Shown piece after piece: positions 8,687-17,516 of a stretch of 64,000 nucleotides of DNA (positions within the stretch are counted from its first letter, which is position 1; each line of letters opens with the position of its first letter). Source of the stretch: Arenimonas metalli CF5-1 (GTDB lineage: Bacteria; Pseudomonadota; Gammaproteobacteria; Xanthomonadales; Xanthomonadaceae); the NCBI RefSeq assembly GCF_000747155.1, contig NZ_AVCK01000055.1, positions 124,001 to 188,000 on the forward strand, in the 5' to 3' direction. The notes under the pieces were generated by a model. It did no database searches. It was given only the letters and a program-made list of their open reading frames with translations, and was not told the DNA's origin. The translations under genes and the position numbers were made by a program.

Positions 8687-8989
8687 ATGGCCCGCATCAC
8701 CGTGGAAGACTGCCTGTCCGTCGTCGACAACCGCTTCGAGCTGGTCCTGATGGCGTCCAAGCGCGCCCGACAGCTGGCCAAGGGCGTCGAGCCGACCCTC
8801 GACAACAGCGAGCACCAGGACAAGCCGACCGTGCTGGCCCTGCGCGAGATCGCCGCCCGCCGCATCGACCAGCAGCTGATCGATGACGTCGAGAAGGCCG
8901 AGCGCGAGCGCGCCGAGCGCGAGGCCCTGGAGTGGGCCGCCGCGGAAGTCGTCGACGACGACCTGTCCAAGGGCGGCGACGACCTCTGA
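8687..8989 (+). CDS. rpoZ: RNA polymerase omega subunit
   Basis: This 100-residue protein has the omega signature [10 protein letters not shown] at the start, [19 protein letters not shown] and [11 protein letters not shown]. Omega helps assemble the beta' subunit and forms part of ppGpp site 1. GAGGAG lies seven bases upstream of the ATG. A TAGAAT-like -10 box is visible near 8612-8617 in the 119-bp gap after gmk, so rpoZ may have its own promoter. The REP palindrome following the gene may end or attenuate this transcript before spoT. Confidence 0.98.
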   Translation: MARITVEDCLSVVDNRFELVLMASKRARQLAKGVEPTLDNSEHQDKPTVLALREIAARRIDQQLIDDVEKAERERAEREALEWAAAEVVDDDLSKGGDDL

Positions 8990-9024
8990 TCCCGGCGCGA
9001 GGGGCCCCGCCCCTTGCCCAACTC

Positions 9025-9115
9025 CTGTGGGAGGGACTGTAGGAGGGCCTTCAGGCCCGAAGCTCTTCGCAAAGAAGCTTCGGGCCTGAAGGCCCTCCTA
9101 CAGTCCCTCCCACAG
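9025..9115. repeat. REP palindrome, nested 40-bp arms
   Basis: Perfect 40-bp arms (9025-9064 and 9076-9115) enclose an 11-nt loop. The arm contains an outer CTGTGGGAGGGACTG and an inner TAGGAGGGCCTTCAGGCCCG, as if one REP unit had inserted inside another. The type is the GTAGG/GTGGG-headed REP family of Lysobacteraceae and pseudomonads. As RNA it would fold into a very stable hairpin between rpoZ and spoT. Confidence 0.9.
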
Positions 9116-9178
9116 TTCGTTCACGGGCCGGAAAGCCGCGGCATTGATGGGTTTCCCGCGCCCGCGTAGTCTGCCTGC

Positions 9179-11353
9179 ATGTCATCCTTCACCAAGCCGC
9201 AGAAAGTCGCCGACATCGGCCCGGACCCGTGTCCGGACGCCGTGCTGGCGCTCGAGAAGCGGCTGTCGGACTACCTCCCGCCCGACCAGGTGCGCCAGGT
9301 GCGCCGCGCTTACGAGGTCGGCGCGCGCGCCCACGAGGGCCAGACGCGCAAGAGCGGCGAGGCCTACATCACCCACCCGGTGGCGGTGGCCGGCATCCTG
9401 GCCGAGCTGCGGCTCGACGCCGAGACGCTCTGCGCCGCGATCCTGCACGATGCGCTGGAAGACACGCCGCTGCCGCGCAGCGAGATCGAGCGCGAGTTCT
9501 CGGTCACCGTGGCCGAGCTGGTGGACGGCGTCACCAAGCTCGACAAGCTGCACTTCCGGGATCGCCAGGAAGCCGCCGCGGAAAGCTTCCGCAAGATGAT
9601 GCTGGCGATGGCGCGCGACCTGCGCGTCATCCTGATCAAGCTGGCCGACCGCCTGCACAACATGCGCACGCTCGATTCGATGGCCGCCGAGTCGCGCCGC
9701 CGCATCGCCCGCGAGACCCTGGAGATCTACGCGCCCATCGCCCAGCGTTTGGGCATGAACAAGATCAAGGCCGAGCTGCAGGACCTGGGCTTCCGCGCCC
9801 TGCACCCGATGCGGCACCGGGTCATTTCCAGGCGCATCGCGGCCCAGCCGGTGATGCGCCGCGAAGCCCTGGCCACCATCGAGGCGCAGATGGCGCAGCG
9901 GCTGGCGCAGGAGGGCCTGCGCAACCACCTGGTGAGCCGGGTGAAGTCGCCCTGGAGCATCTACACCAAGATGAAGCAGGAGAACAAAAGCCTCGAGCAG
10001 GTGCTCGACGTCTTCGGCTTCCGCATCGTGGTGCCCACCGTGATGCAGTGCTACCACGCGCTCGGCGCCGTGCACTCGATCTACAAGCCGCTGGATGCGC
10101 GCTTCCGCGATTTCATCGCCATCCCCAAGGCCAACGGCTACCAGAGCCTGCACACGGTGCTGTTCGGTCCCTATGGTGCGCCGGTGGAAGTGCAGATCCG
10201 CACCGAGGACATGGACCTGGTGGCCGAGCGCGGCATCGCCGCCCACTGGGTCTACAAGAGCGCCGGCGCCGGCGGCAGCGCCGCCCAGGCGCGCGCCCAG
10301 GACTGGGTGCGCAACCTGATGGACGCGCAGCAGACCGCGGGCTCGTCGCTGGAGTTCCTCGAGAACGTGAAGGTCGACCTGTTCCCGGACGAGGTCTACC
10401 TGTTCACGCCCAAGGGCGACATCCTGGCGCTGCCGCGCAACGCCACCGCGCTCGATTTCGCCTACGCCGTGCACACCGACGTCGGTAACCATGCGGTGGC
10501 CGCGCGCGTGGACAAGAAGCTGGTGCCGCTGCGCACCAAGCTCAGCAGCGGCCAGAGCGTCGAGGTCATCACCGCGCCCTCGGCCACGCCCGGCCCGCAG
10601 TGGCTGGAGTTCGTGGTCTCGAGCAAGGCGCGCACGGCGATCCGGCACTTCCTCAAGCGGCTCGAGCACGAGGACGCGGTCGACCTCGGCCACCGCATGC
10701 TCGATCGCGCGCTGGAGGCCCTCGAGAGCTCGCTCGACCGCGTCTCGGCCGAGCGCATCGAGCAGCTGCTGGCCGACCTGCGCTACCGGCGCCTGGAGGA
10801 GCTGCTGGCCGACATCGCGCTCGGCAACCGCATGCCGGCGCAGGTGGCGCGCCTGATGGTTCACGGGCAGGACGTGCTGCCGCTGGACGGCGCCGCGCTG
10901 CCGGCCGGCACCTCCGAGCGGATCATGATCACCGGCAGCGAACGCGGCGTGCTCAGCTTCGCGGCCTGCTGCCACCCGATCCCGGGCGACGAGATCATGG
11001 GCTACCTCAGCGCCGGCAAGGGCGTGGTGGTGCACCGCGCCGACTGCCCGAACGTGGCCGAGTACCGCAAGTTCCCCGAGCGCTGCGTGCCGATGGCCTG
11101 GGACCGCAGCGTCGAGGGCGACTACCGGGTGGCGCTGCGCATCGAGGTCGAGAACAAGCCCGGCGTGCTGGCCCAGGTCGCCGCCGCCGTGGCCGAGAGC
11201 AATTCCAACATCGACGCGGTCGAGTACCGCGAGCGCGACGTGGCGGTGTCGGTGATGGAGTTCGCCATCGAGGTCCGCAACCGCAAGTACCTGGCCGACG
11301 TGATCCGCCGCATCCGCCGCCTGGGCGTGGTGCACGGGGTGCAGCGGGTCTGA
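9179..11353 (+). CDS. spoT: Bifunctional (p)ppGpp synthetase/hydrolase SpoT
   Basis: This 724-residue RSH protein has the full domain set: HD hydrolase domain (about 45-200, with HDALEDT as the metal-site motif), synthetase domain (about 235-360), TGS (about 400-465), a Cys-rich region with the conserved [10 protein letters not shown], and a C-terminal ACT domain (about 650-724). An intact HD box means it should degrade (p)ppGpp. The synthetase selectivity loop reads R308-F-R-D311, where hydrolase-competent enzymes usually have RxKD, so the lysine is replaced by arginine. Genomic order rpoZ-spoT-ridA-recG is the classic gammaproteobacterial one. It governs the stringent response to fatty-acid, carbon and other starvation. 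Confidence 0.96.
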   Translation: MSSFTKPQKVADIGPDPCPDAVLALEKRLSDYLPPDQVRQVRRAYEVGARAHEGQTRKSGEAYITHPVAVAGILAELRLDAETLCAAILHDALEDTPLPRSEIEREFSVTVAELVDGVTKLDKLHFRDRQEAAAESFRKMMLAMARDLRVILIKLADRLHNMRTLDSMAAESRRRIARETLEIYAPIAQRLGMNKIKAELQDLGFRALHPMRHRVISRRIAAQPVMRREALATIEAQMAQRLAQEGLRNHLVSRVKSPWSIYTKMKQENKSLEQVLDVFGFRIVVPTVMQCYHALGAVHSIYKPLDARFRDFIAIPKANGYQSLHTVLFGPYGAPVEVQIRTEDMDLVAERGIAAHWVYKSAGAGGSAAQARAQDWVRNLMDAQQTAGSSLEFLENVKVDLFPDEVYLFTPKGDILALPRNATALDFAYAVHTDVGNHAVAARVDKKLVPLRTKLSSGQSVEVITAPSATPGPQWLEFVVSSKARTAIRHFLKRLEHEDAVDLGHRMLDRALEALESSLDRVSAERIEQLLADLRYRRLEELLADIALGNRMPAQVARLMVHGQDVLPLDGAALPAGTSERIMITGSERGVLSFAACCHPIPGDEIMGYLSAGKGVVVHRADCPNVAEYRKFPERCVPMAWDRSVEGDYRVALRIEVENKPGVLAQVAAAVAESNSNIDAVEYRERDVAVSVMEFAIEVRNRKYLADVIRRIRRLGVVHGVQRV

Positions 11354-11417
11354 TCGCGCTGGCCGCTGCGGCGCGCGGCTCCTACAATCCGGCTTCCCCA
11401 CCCAGACGAGGCACGCC

Positions 11418-11801
11418 ATGTCCCGCGATCCGATCAGCACCGAGCGCGCGCCCGCCGCCATCGGGCCGTACTCCCAGGCCGTGCGCGCCGGCCAGACCGT
11501 CTACCTCTCGGGCCAGATCCCGCTCGACCCCGCCACCGGCGAGCTGGTCACCGGCGACATCAGCACCCAGACCCGGCGCGTGTTCGAGAACCTCAAGGCC
11601 GTGTGCGAAGCCGCGGGCGGCTCGCTCGATGGCGTGGTGCGGGTGGGCATCTACGTGATGGACCTGTCCGACTTCGCCCAGGTCAACGCGGTGATGGCCG
11701 AGTATTTCCAGGCGCCGTACCCGGCGCGATCGACCATCCAGGTCGCCGGCCTGCCCAAGGGCGCCCGGGTCGAGGTCGACGCGGTCCTGGTCACCGGCTG
11801 A
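11418..11801 (+). CDS. ridA: RidA family reactive intermediate deaminase
   Basis: This 127-residue RidA/YjgF protein hydrolyses 2-aminoacrylate and related enamines released by PLP enzymes, protecting them from damage. Family marks are [22 protein letters not shown], and the C-terminal [19 protein letters not shown] with the arginine that binds the substrate carboxylate. A TACAAT -10-like box lies at 11383-11388 and ACGAGG is placed eight bases before the ATG. The next gene, recG, begins five bases after its stop. Confidence 0.95.
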   Translation: MSRDPISTERAPAAIGPYSQAVRAGQTVYLSGQIPLDPATGELVTGDISTQTRRVFENLKAVCEAAGGSLDGVVRVGIYVMDLSDFAQVNAVMAEYFQAPYPARSTIQVAGLPKGARVEVDAVLVTG

Positions 11802-11805
11802 GCCG

Positions 11806-13935
11806 ATGGCCGCGCCGCCGCGCCGCCGCGGCACCCGCGGCCCGGAACCGGCGCTGGCGCCGTCCGGGGCCGCCGCCCTGTCGACCTTGCCGGGCGTGGG
11901 CCCGAAGGTGGCTGAAAAGCTCGCCGCGCGCGGGCTGCTGAGCCTGCAGGACCTCTGGCTGCACCTGCCGCTGCGTTACGAGGACCGCACCCGCGTGACG
12001 CCGATCGGCGCGCTGCAGCCGGGCGTGTCGGCCCAGGTCGAAGGCCGCGTCGAGGCGGTCGAGCGCAGCTTCCGGTTCCGGCCGACGCTGCGCGTGGTGA
12101 TCCGGGATGGATCCTTCGGCGGCCTGGTGCTGCGCTTCTTCCATTTCAACCGGGCGCAGCTGGCGCAGTTCGTGCCCGGTCGCCGCCTGCTCGCGTACGG
12201 CGAGGCGCGGCCGGGGCAGCACGGGCTGGAGATGGTGCACCCGAGCTACAAGCTGCTGGCCGACGAGGGCGACACGGTGGTCCGCGACCGGCTCGACCCG
12301 GTGTATCCCGCGGTCGAGGGGCTGGGGCCGCAGTCGCTGTCGCGGCTGGTGGGCGAGGCGCTGCAGCGCCTGCCGCCCGCGGACGAGCTCGAGCTGCTGC
12401 CGGCGGGCCTGCGCCAGCGGCTGCAGCTGCCGACGCTGCGCGAGGCCCTGCTGACCGCGCACCGCCCGCCGCCCGACGCCGACCTTCGCGAGTTCGAACG
12501 GGGCATCCACCCGGCGCAGCGCCGTCTGGCGCTCGAGGAGCTGCTGGCCCACCACCTGAGCCTGCGCCGCCAGCGCATCGCCCTGCGCGCGCACGGCGCG
12601 ATGCCGGTGCGGCCCAAGGGCCAGCTCGCCGCCGCGCTGCGCGCCGGCCTGAAGTTCAAGCTCACCGGGGCGCAGCAGCGCGTGCTGGGCGAAGTGGCGC
12701 AGGACATGGCGCGCCCCGAGCCGATGCTGCGGCTGGTGCAGGGCGACGTCGGCAGCGGCAAGACCGTGGTGGCGGCGCTGGCCGCCGCCAACGCCGTGGA
12801 GGCCGGCCGGCAGGTCGCGCTGATGGCGCCGACCGAGCTGCTGGCCGAGCAGCACCTGACCAACTTCCGCGCCTGGCTCGAACCGCTGGGCCTGCAGGTG
12901 GCCTGGCTGGCGGGCAAGGTCACCGGCAAGGCGCGCGCGGCGGTGCTCGAGGAGATCGCCTCCGGCCGGGCGCAGGTGGTGGTGGGCACGCATGCGCTGA
13001 TGCGGGACAAGGTGCTGTTCTCGAGCCTGGCGCTGGCCATCGTCGACGAGCAGCACCGGTTCGGCGTGCACCAGCGCCTCGCGCTGCGCGACAAGGGCCT
13101 GAGCGGCGCGCAGGTGCCGCACCAGCTGGTGATGACCGCGACGCCGATCCCGCGCACGCTGGCGATGTCGGCCTACGCCGACCTGGATGTGTCCGTGATC
13201 GACGAGATGCCGCCGGGCCGCACGCCGGTGCAGACGGTCGCGATCAGCGGCGACCGGCGCGGTGACGTGGTCGAGCGCATCCGCGCCGCCTGCGCCGAGG
13301 GCCGCCAGGCCTACTGGGTCTGCACCCTGATCGAGGACAGCGAGGAAGTGGAGGCGCAGGCCGCGCAGACCACCTACGAGCAGCTCGGTGCGCTGCTGCC
13401 CGAACTGCGCCTGGGCCTGCTGCACGGGCGCATGAAGCCGGCCGAGAAGCAGGCGGTGATGGCCGCCTTCAAGGCCGGCGAACTGAACCTGCTGGTCGCC
13501 ACCACCGTGATCGAGGTCGGCGTGGACGTGCCCAATGCCAGCCTGATGGTGATCGAGAACGCCGAGCGCCTGGGCCTGGCCCAGCTGCACCAGCTGCGCG
13601 GGCGCGTGGGCCGCGGCGCGGCCGCGTCCAGCTGCGTGCTGATGTTCAAGCCACCGCTGTCGCAGATGGCGCGCGAGCGGCTGGAAGTGATGCGGGCCAG
13701 CACTGACGGCTTCCTGATCGCCGAGAAAGACCTCGAGCTGCGCGGCCCGGGCGAGCTGCTGGGCACGCGCCAGACCGGCCTGGCCAGCTTCCGCGTCGCC
13801 GACCTGGTGCGCGACGCCGACCTGCTGCCGGAAGTGCACGTCGCCGCGGACCAGCTGCTGGCCGACGCGCCGGACACCGCCGACCGGCTGGTGCAGCGCT
13901 GGGTCGGCGGCGCCGCGCGCTTCGCCGGCGCCTGA
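11806..13935 (+). CDS. recG: ATP-dependent DNA helicase RecG
   Basis: This 709-residue branch-migration helicase regresses stalled forks and unwinds R-loops and Holliday-type junctions. The N-terminal wedge domain begins after LSTLPGVGPKVAEKLAARG. The helicase core has Walker A GDVGSGKTVVA, the DEQHRFG box, TATPIPRT, and motif VI region QLRGRVGRG, with the C-terminal tail containing DLELRGPGELLGTRQTG. The length is slightly more than E. coli RecG because of a short Pro/Arg-rich N-terminus. Spacing shows it is co-transcribed with ridA. Confidence 0.97.
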   Translation: MAAPPRRRGTRGPEPALAPSGAAALSTLPGVGPKVAEKLAARGLLSLQDLWLHLPLRYEDRTRVTPIGALQPGVSAQVEGRVEAVERSFRFRPTLRVVIRDGSFGGLVLRFFHFNRAQLAQFVPGRRLLAYGEARPGQHGLEMVHPSYKLLADEGDTVVRDRLDPVYPAVEGLGPQSLSRLVGEALQRLPPADELELLPAGLRQRLQLPTLREALLTAHRPPPDADLREFERGIHPAQRRLALEELLAHHLSLRRQRIALRAHGAMPVRPKGQLAAALRAGLKFKLTGAQQRVLGEVAQDMARPEPMLRLVQGDVGSGKTVVAALAAANAVEAGRQVALMAPTELLAEQHLTNFRAWLEPLGLQVAWLAGKVTGKARAAVLEEIASGRAQVVVGTHALMRDKVLFSSLALAIVDEQHRFGVHQRLALRDKGLSGAQVPHQLVMTATPIPRTLAMSAYADLDVSVIDEMPPGRTPVQTVAISGDRRGDVVERIRAACAEGRQAYWVCTLIEDSEEVEAQAAQTTYEQLGALLPELRLGLLHGRMKPAEKQAVMAAFKAGELNLLVATTVIEVGVDVPNASLMVIENAERLGLAQLHQLRGRVGRGAAASSCVLMFKPPLSQMARERLEVMRASTDGFLIAEKDLELRGPGELLGTRQTGLASFRVADLVRDADLLPEVHVAADQLLADAPDTADRLVQRWVGGAARFAGA

Positions 13936-13952
13936 GCCGGCATAATCGCGGC

Positions 13953-14888
13953 ATGACCGACGACCGCATTCCGCTGCTGATCGACACCGACCCGGGCGTC
14001 GACGACGCCCTGGCCCTGCTGATGGCCTTCCACGACCCGCGCCACCGGCTGCTGGGCCTGACCATCGCCGCCGGCAACGTCGGCCTGCGCCACACCGTGG
14101 CCAACGCGCTCAAGCTCTGCGAAATCGCGGGCGTGGACGTGCCGGTGTACGCGGGCTGCCCGGTGCCGCTGGTGCACGACGCGGCCGACGCGGCCTACGT
14201 GCATGGCCAGGACGGCTTCGGCGACACCGGCTATGCGCCGGCCGCGCGCCAGGCCGAGGCCGAGCACGCCGCGCTGGCGATCCTCCGCCTCTCGCATGAA
14301 CACGCCGGCCGCCTGCTGCTGGTCACGCTGGGCCCGCTGACCAACCTCGCGCTGGCGCTGCGCCTGGACCCGACGCTGCCGTCGCGCGTCGGCCGGCTGG
14401 TGGTGATGGGCGGCGCGGTGACGGGGCAGGGCAATACCTCGATCCCGGCCGAATTCAACATCGCCTTCGATCCGGAGGCCGCGGACGTGGTGTTCCGGGG
14501 CTTCCCCTCGTTCGAGCTGGCCGACTGGGAGGCGGTGGTGCGCCACGGCTTCCCGCACCGGGATTTCGAGGCCTGGCTGGGCTCGGGCGACCACCGGGCG
14601 CGGTTCTACGACGGCATCTCCCGGTTCACCCGCCAGTGGTCCGAGGGCAAGCGCGGGGCCCTGTGGCACAGCGCCGACGCCCTGGCCATGGCGGCGGCCC
14701 TGCACCCGGACGGCGTGGCCCGGGCCGAATCGCGCTACCTGGCGGTCGAACTGGAGGGCCGGCTCAGCCGCGGCGCCACCCTGGTGGACTGGCAGCAGCG
14801 CACCGGCCGGCCGGCCAACGCCCGGATCGTGATGGCCTACGACCAGGCGCGGTTCGAGGCCCTGATCCGGGCCGCCTTGGGCGCCTGA
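13953..14888 (+). CDS. Nucleoside hydrolase (IUNH family)
   Basis: This 311-residue protein has the inosine-uridine nucleoside hydrolase signature DTDPGVDDALA near the N-terminus (calcium-binding aspartates), TLGPLTNLALAL, VVMGGAV and a late WHSADALAMAAAL carrying the catalytic-region histidine and aspartate. It should cleave the N-glycosidic bond of ribonucleosides for salvage. Base preference cannot be told from sequence. A CATAAT -10-like box sits just before the start, and the gap after recG is 17 bp, so read-through is likely as well. Confidence 0.9.
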   Translation: MTDDRIPLLIDTDPGVDDALALLMAFHDPRHRLLGLTIAAGNVGLRHTVANALKLCEIAGVDVPVYAGCPVPLVHDAADAAYVHGQDGFGDTGYAPAARQAEAEHAALAILRLSHEHAGRLLLVTLGPLTNLALALRLDPTLPSRVGRLVVMGGAVTGQGNTSIPAEFNIAFDPEAADVVFRGFPSFELADWEAVVRHGFPHRDFEAWLGSGDHRARFYDGISRFTRQWSEGKRGALWHSADALAMAAALHPDGVARAESRYLAVELEGRLSRGATLVDWQQRTGRPANARIVMAYDQARFEALIRAALGA

Positions 14889-14897
14889 GCCCCGGAC

Positions 14898-14927
14898 TTG
14901 CGACGGGCCCCGGGCCCGGCCTATAAT
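14898..14927 (+). promoter_or_regulatory. Putative sigma70 promoter for rpmE2
   Basis: TTGCGA (14898-14903) and a consensus TATAAT (14922-14927) are separated by 18 bp, placing the start about 33 bp upstream of the L31 ATG. This is the best -10 match among the housekeeping genes here. Confidence 0.6.
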
Positions 14928-14966
14928 TCCGGTCTTTCCCCACGCAAACCCGGCGGAGCTATTGCC

Positions 14967-15209
14967 ATGAAGGCCGACATCCATCCGAACTACAAAGAAG
15001 TCGTCTTCCAGGACCTGTCCTCCGACTTCGCTTTCCTGACCCGCTCCACGCTCTCCTCGAAGGAGACGATCAAGTGGACCGACGGCAAGGAATACGCCCT
15101 GATCAAGGTCGACATCACCTCCGCCTCGCACCCGTTCTACACGGGCAAGCAGAAGGTCATGGACACCGGCGGCCGCATCGACCGCTTCCGCCAGCGCTAC
15201 GCCAAGTAA
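14967..15209 (+). CDS. rpmE2: 50S ribosomal protein L31 type B
   Basis: This 80-residue protein begins [16 protein letters not shown] and ends with [12 protein letters not shown]. It lacks the CxxC zinc ligands of type A L31, so it is the zinc-independent paralogue. In many bacteria type B replaces type A during zinc starvation, but in Xanthomonadaceae it is often the only copy. No Zur box is evident upstream, and a strong TATAAT promoter suggests constitutive expression. CGGAG lies upstream of the ATG, and a clear terminator follows. Confidence 0.97.
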   Translation: MKADIHPNYKEVVFQDLSSDFAFLTRSTLSSKETIKWTDGKEYALIKVDITSASHPFYTGKQKVMDTGGRIDRFRQRYAK

Positions 15210-15243
15210 GCGCGCCGCCCGGGCCTGGCCCGGGGCGGGCAGG

Positions 15244-15269
15244 AAAGGCCGCCTCCGGGCGGCCTTTTT
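15244..15269 (+). terminator. Rho-independent terminator after rpmE2
   Basis: A GC-rich stem AAAGGCCGCC / GGGCGGCCTTT with a tiny loop is followed by a run of T. It lies 35 bp after the L31 stop. Confidence 0.88.
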
Positions 15270-15443
15270 CGTTGGCGACCCCCCGACCAAGGTTCATACC
15301 TTCGTCACTGACTTGTCCGCGGGCGCTGTGAGATACTTCGGCGCATGGTGACCGCCCCGGCGGCGCCTTCGATTCGATACCAGCGAACGCCGCGCCAGAG
15401 CCCTTCGAGGATGCGGATCGCGCCCCCTGAAAGGAGTCAGCCC

Positions 15444-16733
15444 GTGTCCGACAACAAGAGCGTCGTGCTCAACGCCGCCGGCAAGAACGTCGAGCTTCCC
15501 GTCTATTCCGGCACCCTTGGCGCGCCTTGCGTCGACATCACCCGGCTGCCGAAAGAAACCGGCATGTTCACCTACGACCCCGGCTTCGTGGCGACCGCCA
15601 GCTGCCGCAGCGCGGTGACCTACATCGACGGCGACGAGGGCGTGCTGCTGTATCGCGGCTACCCGATCGAGCAGCTGGCCAAGCACTCGAACTTCCTCGA
15701 GACCAGCTACCTGCTGATGAACGGCGAGCTGCCGAACCCGGCCCAGTTCGCCAAGTTCGAGCATGAAGTCACCCACCACACGATGATGCACGAGGCCTTC
15801 AAGGGCTTCCTCGGCGGCTTCCGCCACGACGCGCATCCGATGGCGATGCTGTGCGGCATGATCGGCTCGCTGGCCGCCTTCTACCACGACGAACTCGACC
15901 TCGAGGACCCGGAACAGCGCCGCATGGCCGCGATCCGCCTGCTGGCCAAGGTCCCGACGATCGCCGCCGCCTGCTATCGCTATTCGATCGGCTGGCCGGT
16001 GCGCTACCCGCGCAACAACCTCGAGTACGTCGAGCGCTTCCTGCACATGATGTTCGAGGTCCCCAGCGAGCCGCTGACCCTCAAGCCGGTCGCCGCCAAG
16101 GCGCTCGACCTGCTCTTCATCCTGCACGCCGACCACGAGCAGAACGCCTCCACCTCGACCGTCCGCCTGGTCGGCTCCACCGGTGCCAACCCCTACGCCT
16201 GCGTCGCCGCCGGCGTGGCCGCGCTCTGGGGCCCGGCGCACGGCGGCGCCAACGAGGCGGTGCTGAAGATGCTGGCCGAGATCGGCCGCCCGGAAGACGT
16301 CGCCAAGGCCGTCGACCGCGCCAAGGACAAGAACTCGGGCTTCCGCCTGATGGGCTTCGGCCACCGCGTGTACAAGAACTTCGACCCGCGCGCGACCATC
16401 ATCCGCGAGATGTGCCACAAGGTCCTCGCCGACCTGGGCGTCAACGACCCGATGCTGGAAGTGGCGATGCGCCTGGAAGAGGCCGCGCTCAAGGACGACT
16501 ACTTCATCCAGCGCAAGCTCTACCCGAACGTCGACTTCTACTCCGGCATCATCTACAAGGCGCTGGGCATCCCGACCGAGATGTTCACGGTGATGTTCGC
16601 CATTGCCCGCACCGCCGGCTGGGTCTCGCACTGGCTCGAGCAGCAGACCGACCCGGAAGCCAAGATCGGCCGCCCGCGCCAGATCTACACCGGCGCCGCG
16701 AACCGCGACTACGTCCCGCTCGAAAAGCGCTGA
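15444..16733 (+). CDS. gltA: Citrate synthase (type II, hexameric)
   Basis: This 429-residue enzyme condenses oxaloacetate and acetyl-CoA to citrate, the entry step of the TCA cycle. Length and the extended N-terminus fit the Gram-negative hexameric type. Catalytic regions are visible: [26 protein letters not shown] and [16 protein letters not shown] chose the GTG at 15444 ([10 protein letters not shown]) because AAGGAG lies seven bases upstream. An upstream in-frame ATG at 15345 has no ribosome site and would add 33 non-conserved residues. Confidence 0.97.
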   Translation: MSDNKSVVLNAAGKNVELPVYSGTLGAPCVDITRLPKETGMFTYDPGFVATASCRSAVTYIDGDEGVLLYRGYPIEQLAKHSNFLETSYLLMNGELPNPAQFAKFEHEVTHHTMMHEAFKGFLGGFRHDAHPMAMLCGMIGSLAAFYHDELDLEDPEQRRMAAIRLLAKVPTIAAACYRYSIGWPVRYPRNNLEYVERFLHMMFEVPSEPLTLKPVAAKALDLLFILHADHEQNASTSTVRLVGSTGANPYACVAAGVAALWGPAHGGANEAVLKMLAEIGRPEDVAKAVDRAKDKNSGFRLMGFGHRVYKNFDPRATIIREMCHKVLADLGVNDPMLEVAMRLEEAALKDDYFIQRKLYPNVDFYSGIIYKALGIPTEMFTVMFAIARTAGWVSHWLEQQTDPEAKIGRPRQIYTGAANRDYVPLEKR

Positions 16734-16749
16734 TCCAAGCCAAAAAGCC

Positions 16750-16822
16750 GTACCGGGTTCATTTTCCTTCGCCGATGAGACAAGTCTCACCGGCGAAGGA
16801 AAATGAACCCGGTACCTTTTTT
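16750..16822. repeat. Long palindrome, likely gltA terminator
   Basis: Two 32-bp arms (16750-16781 and 16784-16815) match at 31 positions with a 2-nt centre. The arm includes ACCGGGTTCATTTTCCTTCG. A run of T follows at 16817-16822, so the structure would terminate gltA transcription and could also stop transcription from the opposite side. It looks like a dispersed repeat rather than a gene-specific terminator. Confidence 0.8.
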
Positions 16823-16830
16823 GCGAGGCG

Positions 16831-16857
16831 AAACAAATTAACCAGGTTCATTTGTTT
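16831..16857. repeat. Small inverted repeat, AT-rich
   Basis: Perfect 8-bp arms AAACAAAT and ATTTGTTT enclose CAGGTTC, echoing the GGGTTCATTT core of the larger palindrome just before. It lies 22 bp beyond the stop of the minus-strand gene at 16879. It may help terminate that transcript or be a decayed copy of the same repeat. Confidence 0.5.
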
Positions 16858-16878
16858 GGATTGGTGGGGTTGGGTGCT

Positions 16879-17499
16879 TCAGTCGCCAGTGGCGATGAGC
16901 TGGCGCAGGGCGTTGGCGGTGGCGCGGCGCAGTGGCCGGTCCTCCAGGGATTCCAGCGGCGGCTGCCGCAGGGCCGACGCGGGCAGGACCCACAGCTCGA
17001 AGGCGATGCCGCCGGCTTCGAACTCCCAGCAGGGCAGGGGCGTCGCCTGCTCGCGCGACAGCCGCAGCCGGCGCGTGACCTGCGTGGCGGGGATGCGCTG
17101 GTCGTGCAGGAAGTGGGCGACCTCATCGGGATCGTCGGCATGCAGGTGCAGGCAGACCGGCGCGTGGGCGTCCACGGGCCCCTCCAGCGCCGCGCCGGCG
17201 AGGCGCGGGTCGAAGGCGCTGAAGAACGCCATCGCCTCCTGGGCGGCCTCCCGGAGCGCCTGGCGTCGGGACGGCGGGGCGTCGCCGCCGAACAGCCGCT
17301 GGTGCGCTTCGAGCGCTTCGCGGATCTCGTCGCCGCCGGGGAAGGCCGCCTCGTCGCGGATCCCGAGCCGTTCGGCGGCCTTGCGCAGGGCGCGGGCGGG
17401 ATCGTGCTGCGCCCCGGTCGCCAGCAGCCTCGCGGCTTCCTGCGCCAGCTGCTGCCGGCGCTGGCGCGTACGGGGGTCATCCTGTCGGCGGGGACTCAT
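16879..17499 (-). CDS. Conserved hypothetical protein downstream of mrcA
   Basis: I do not recognise a characterised function. The 206-residue protein has an Arg/Gln-rich start, an alpha-helical first half and a central alpha/beta segment (LEGPVDAHAPVCLHLHADD, about residues 104-122). That segment resembles a group of uncharacterised proteobacterial proteins with a nucleotidyltransferase-like fold. The typical GS catalytic motif of nucleotidyltransferases is not obvious. There is no signal peptide or membrane segment. Its start lies 17 bp after the mrcA stop, so the two are probably co-transcribed. Codon use matches the neighbours. Confidence 0.75.
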   Translation of the reverse strand: MSPRRQDDPRTRQRRQQLAQEAARLLATGAQHDPARALRKAAERLGIRDEAAFPGGDEIREALEAHQRLFGGDAPPSRRQALREAAQEAMAFFSAFDPRLAGAALEGPVDAHAPVCLHLHADDPDEVAHFLHDQRIPATQVTRRLRLSREQATPLPCWEFEAGGIAFELWVLPASALRQPPLESLEDRPLRRATANALRQLIATGD

Positions 17500-17516
17500 G
17501 GCGTTCGTCCGGGCCT

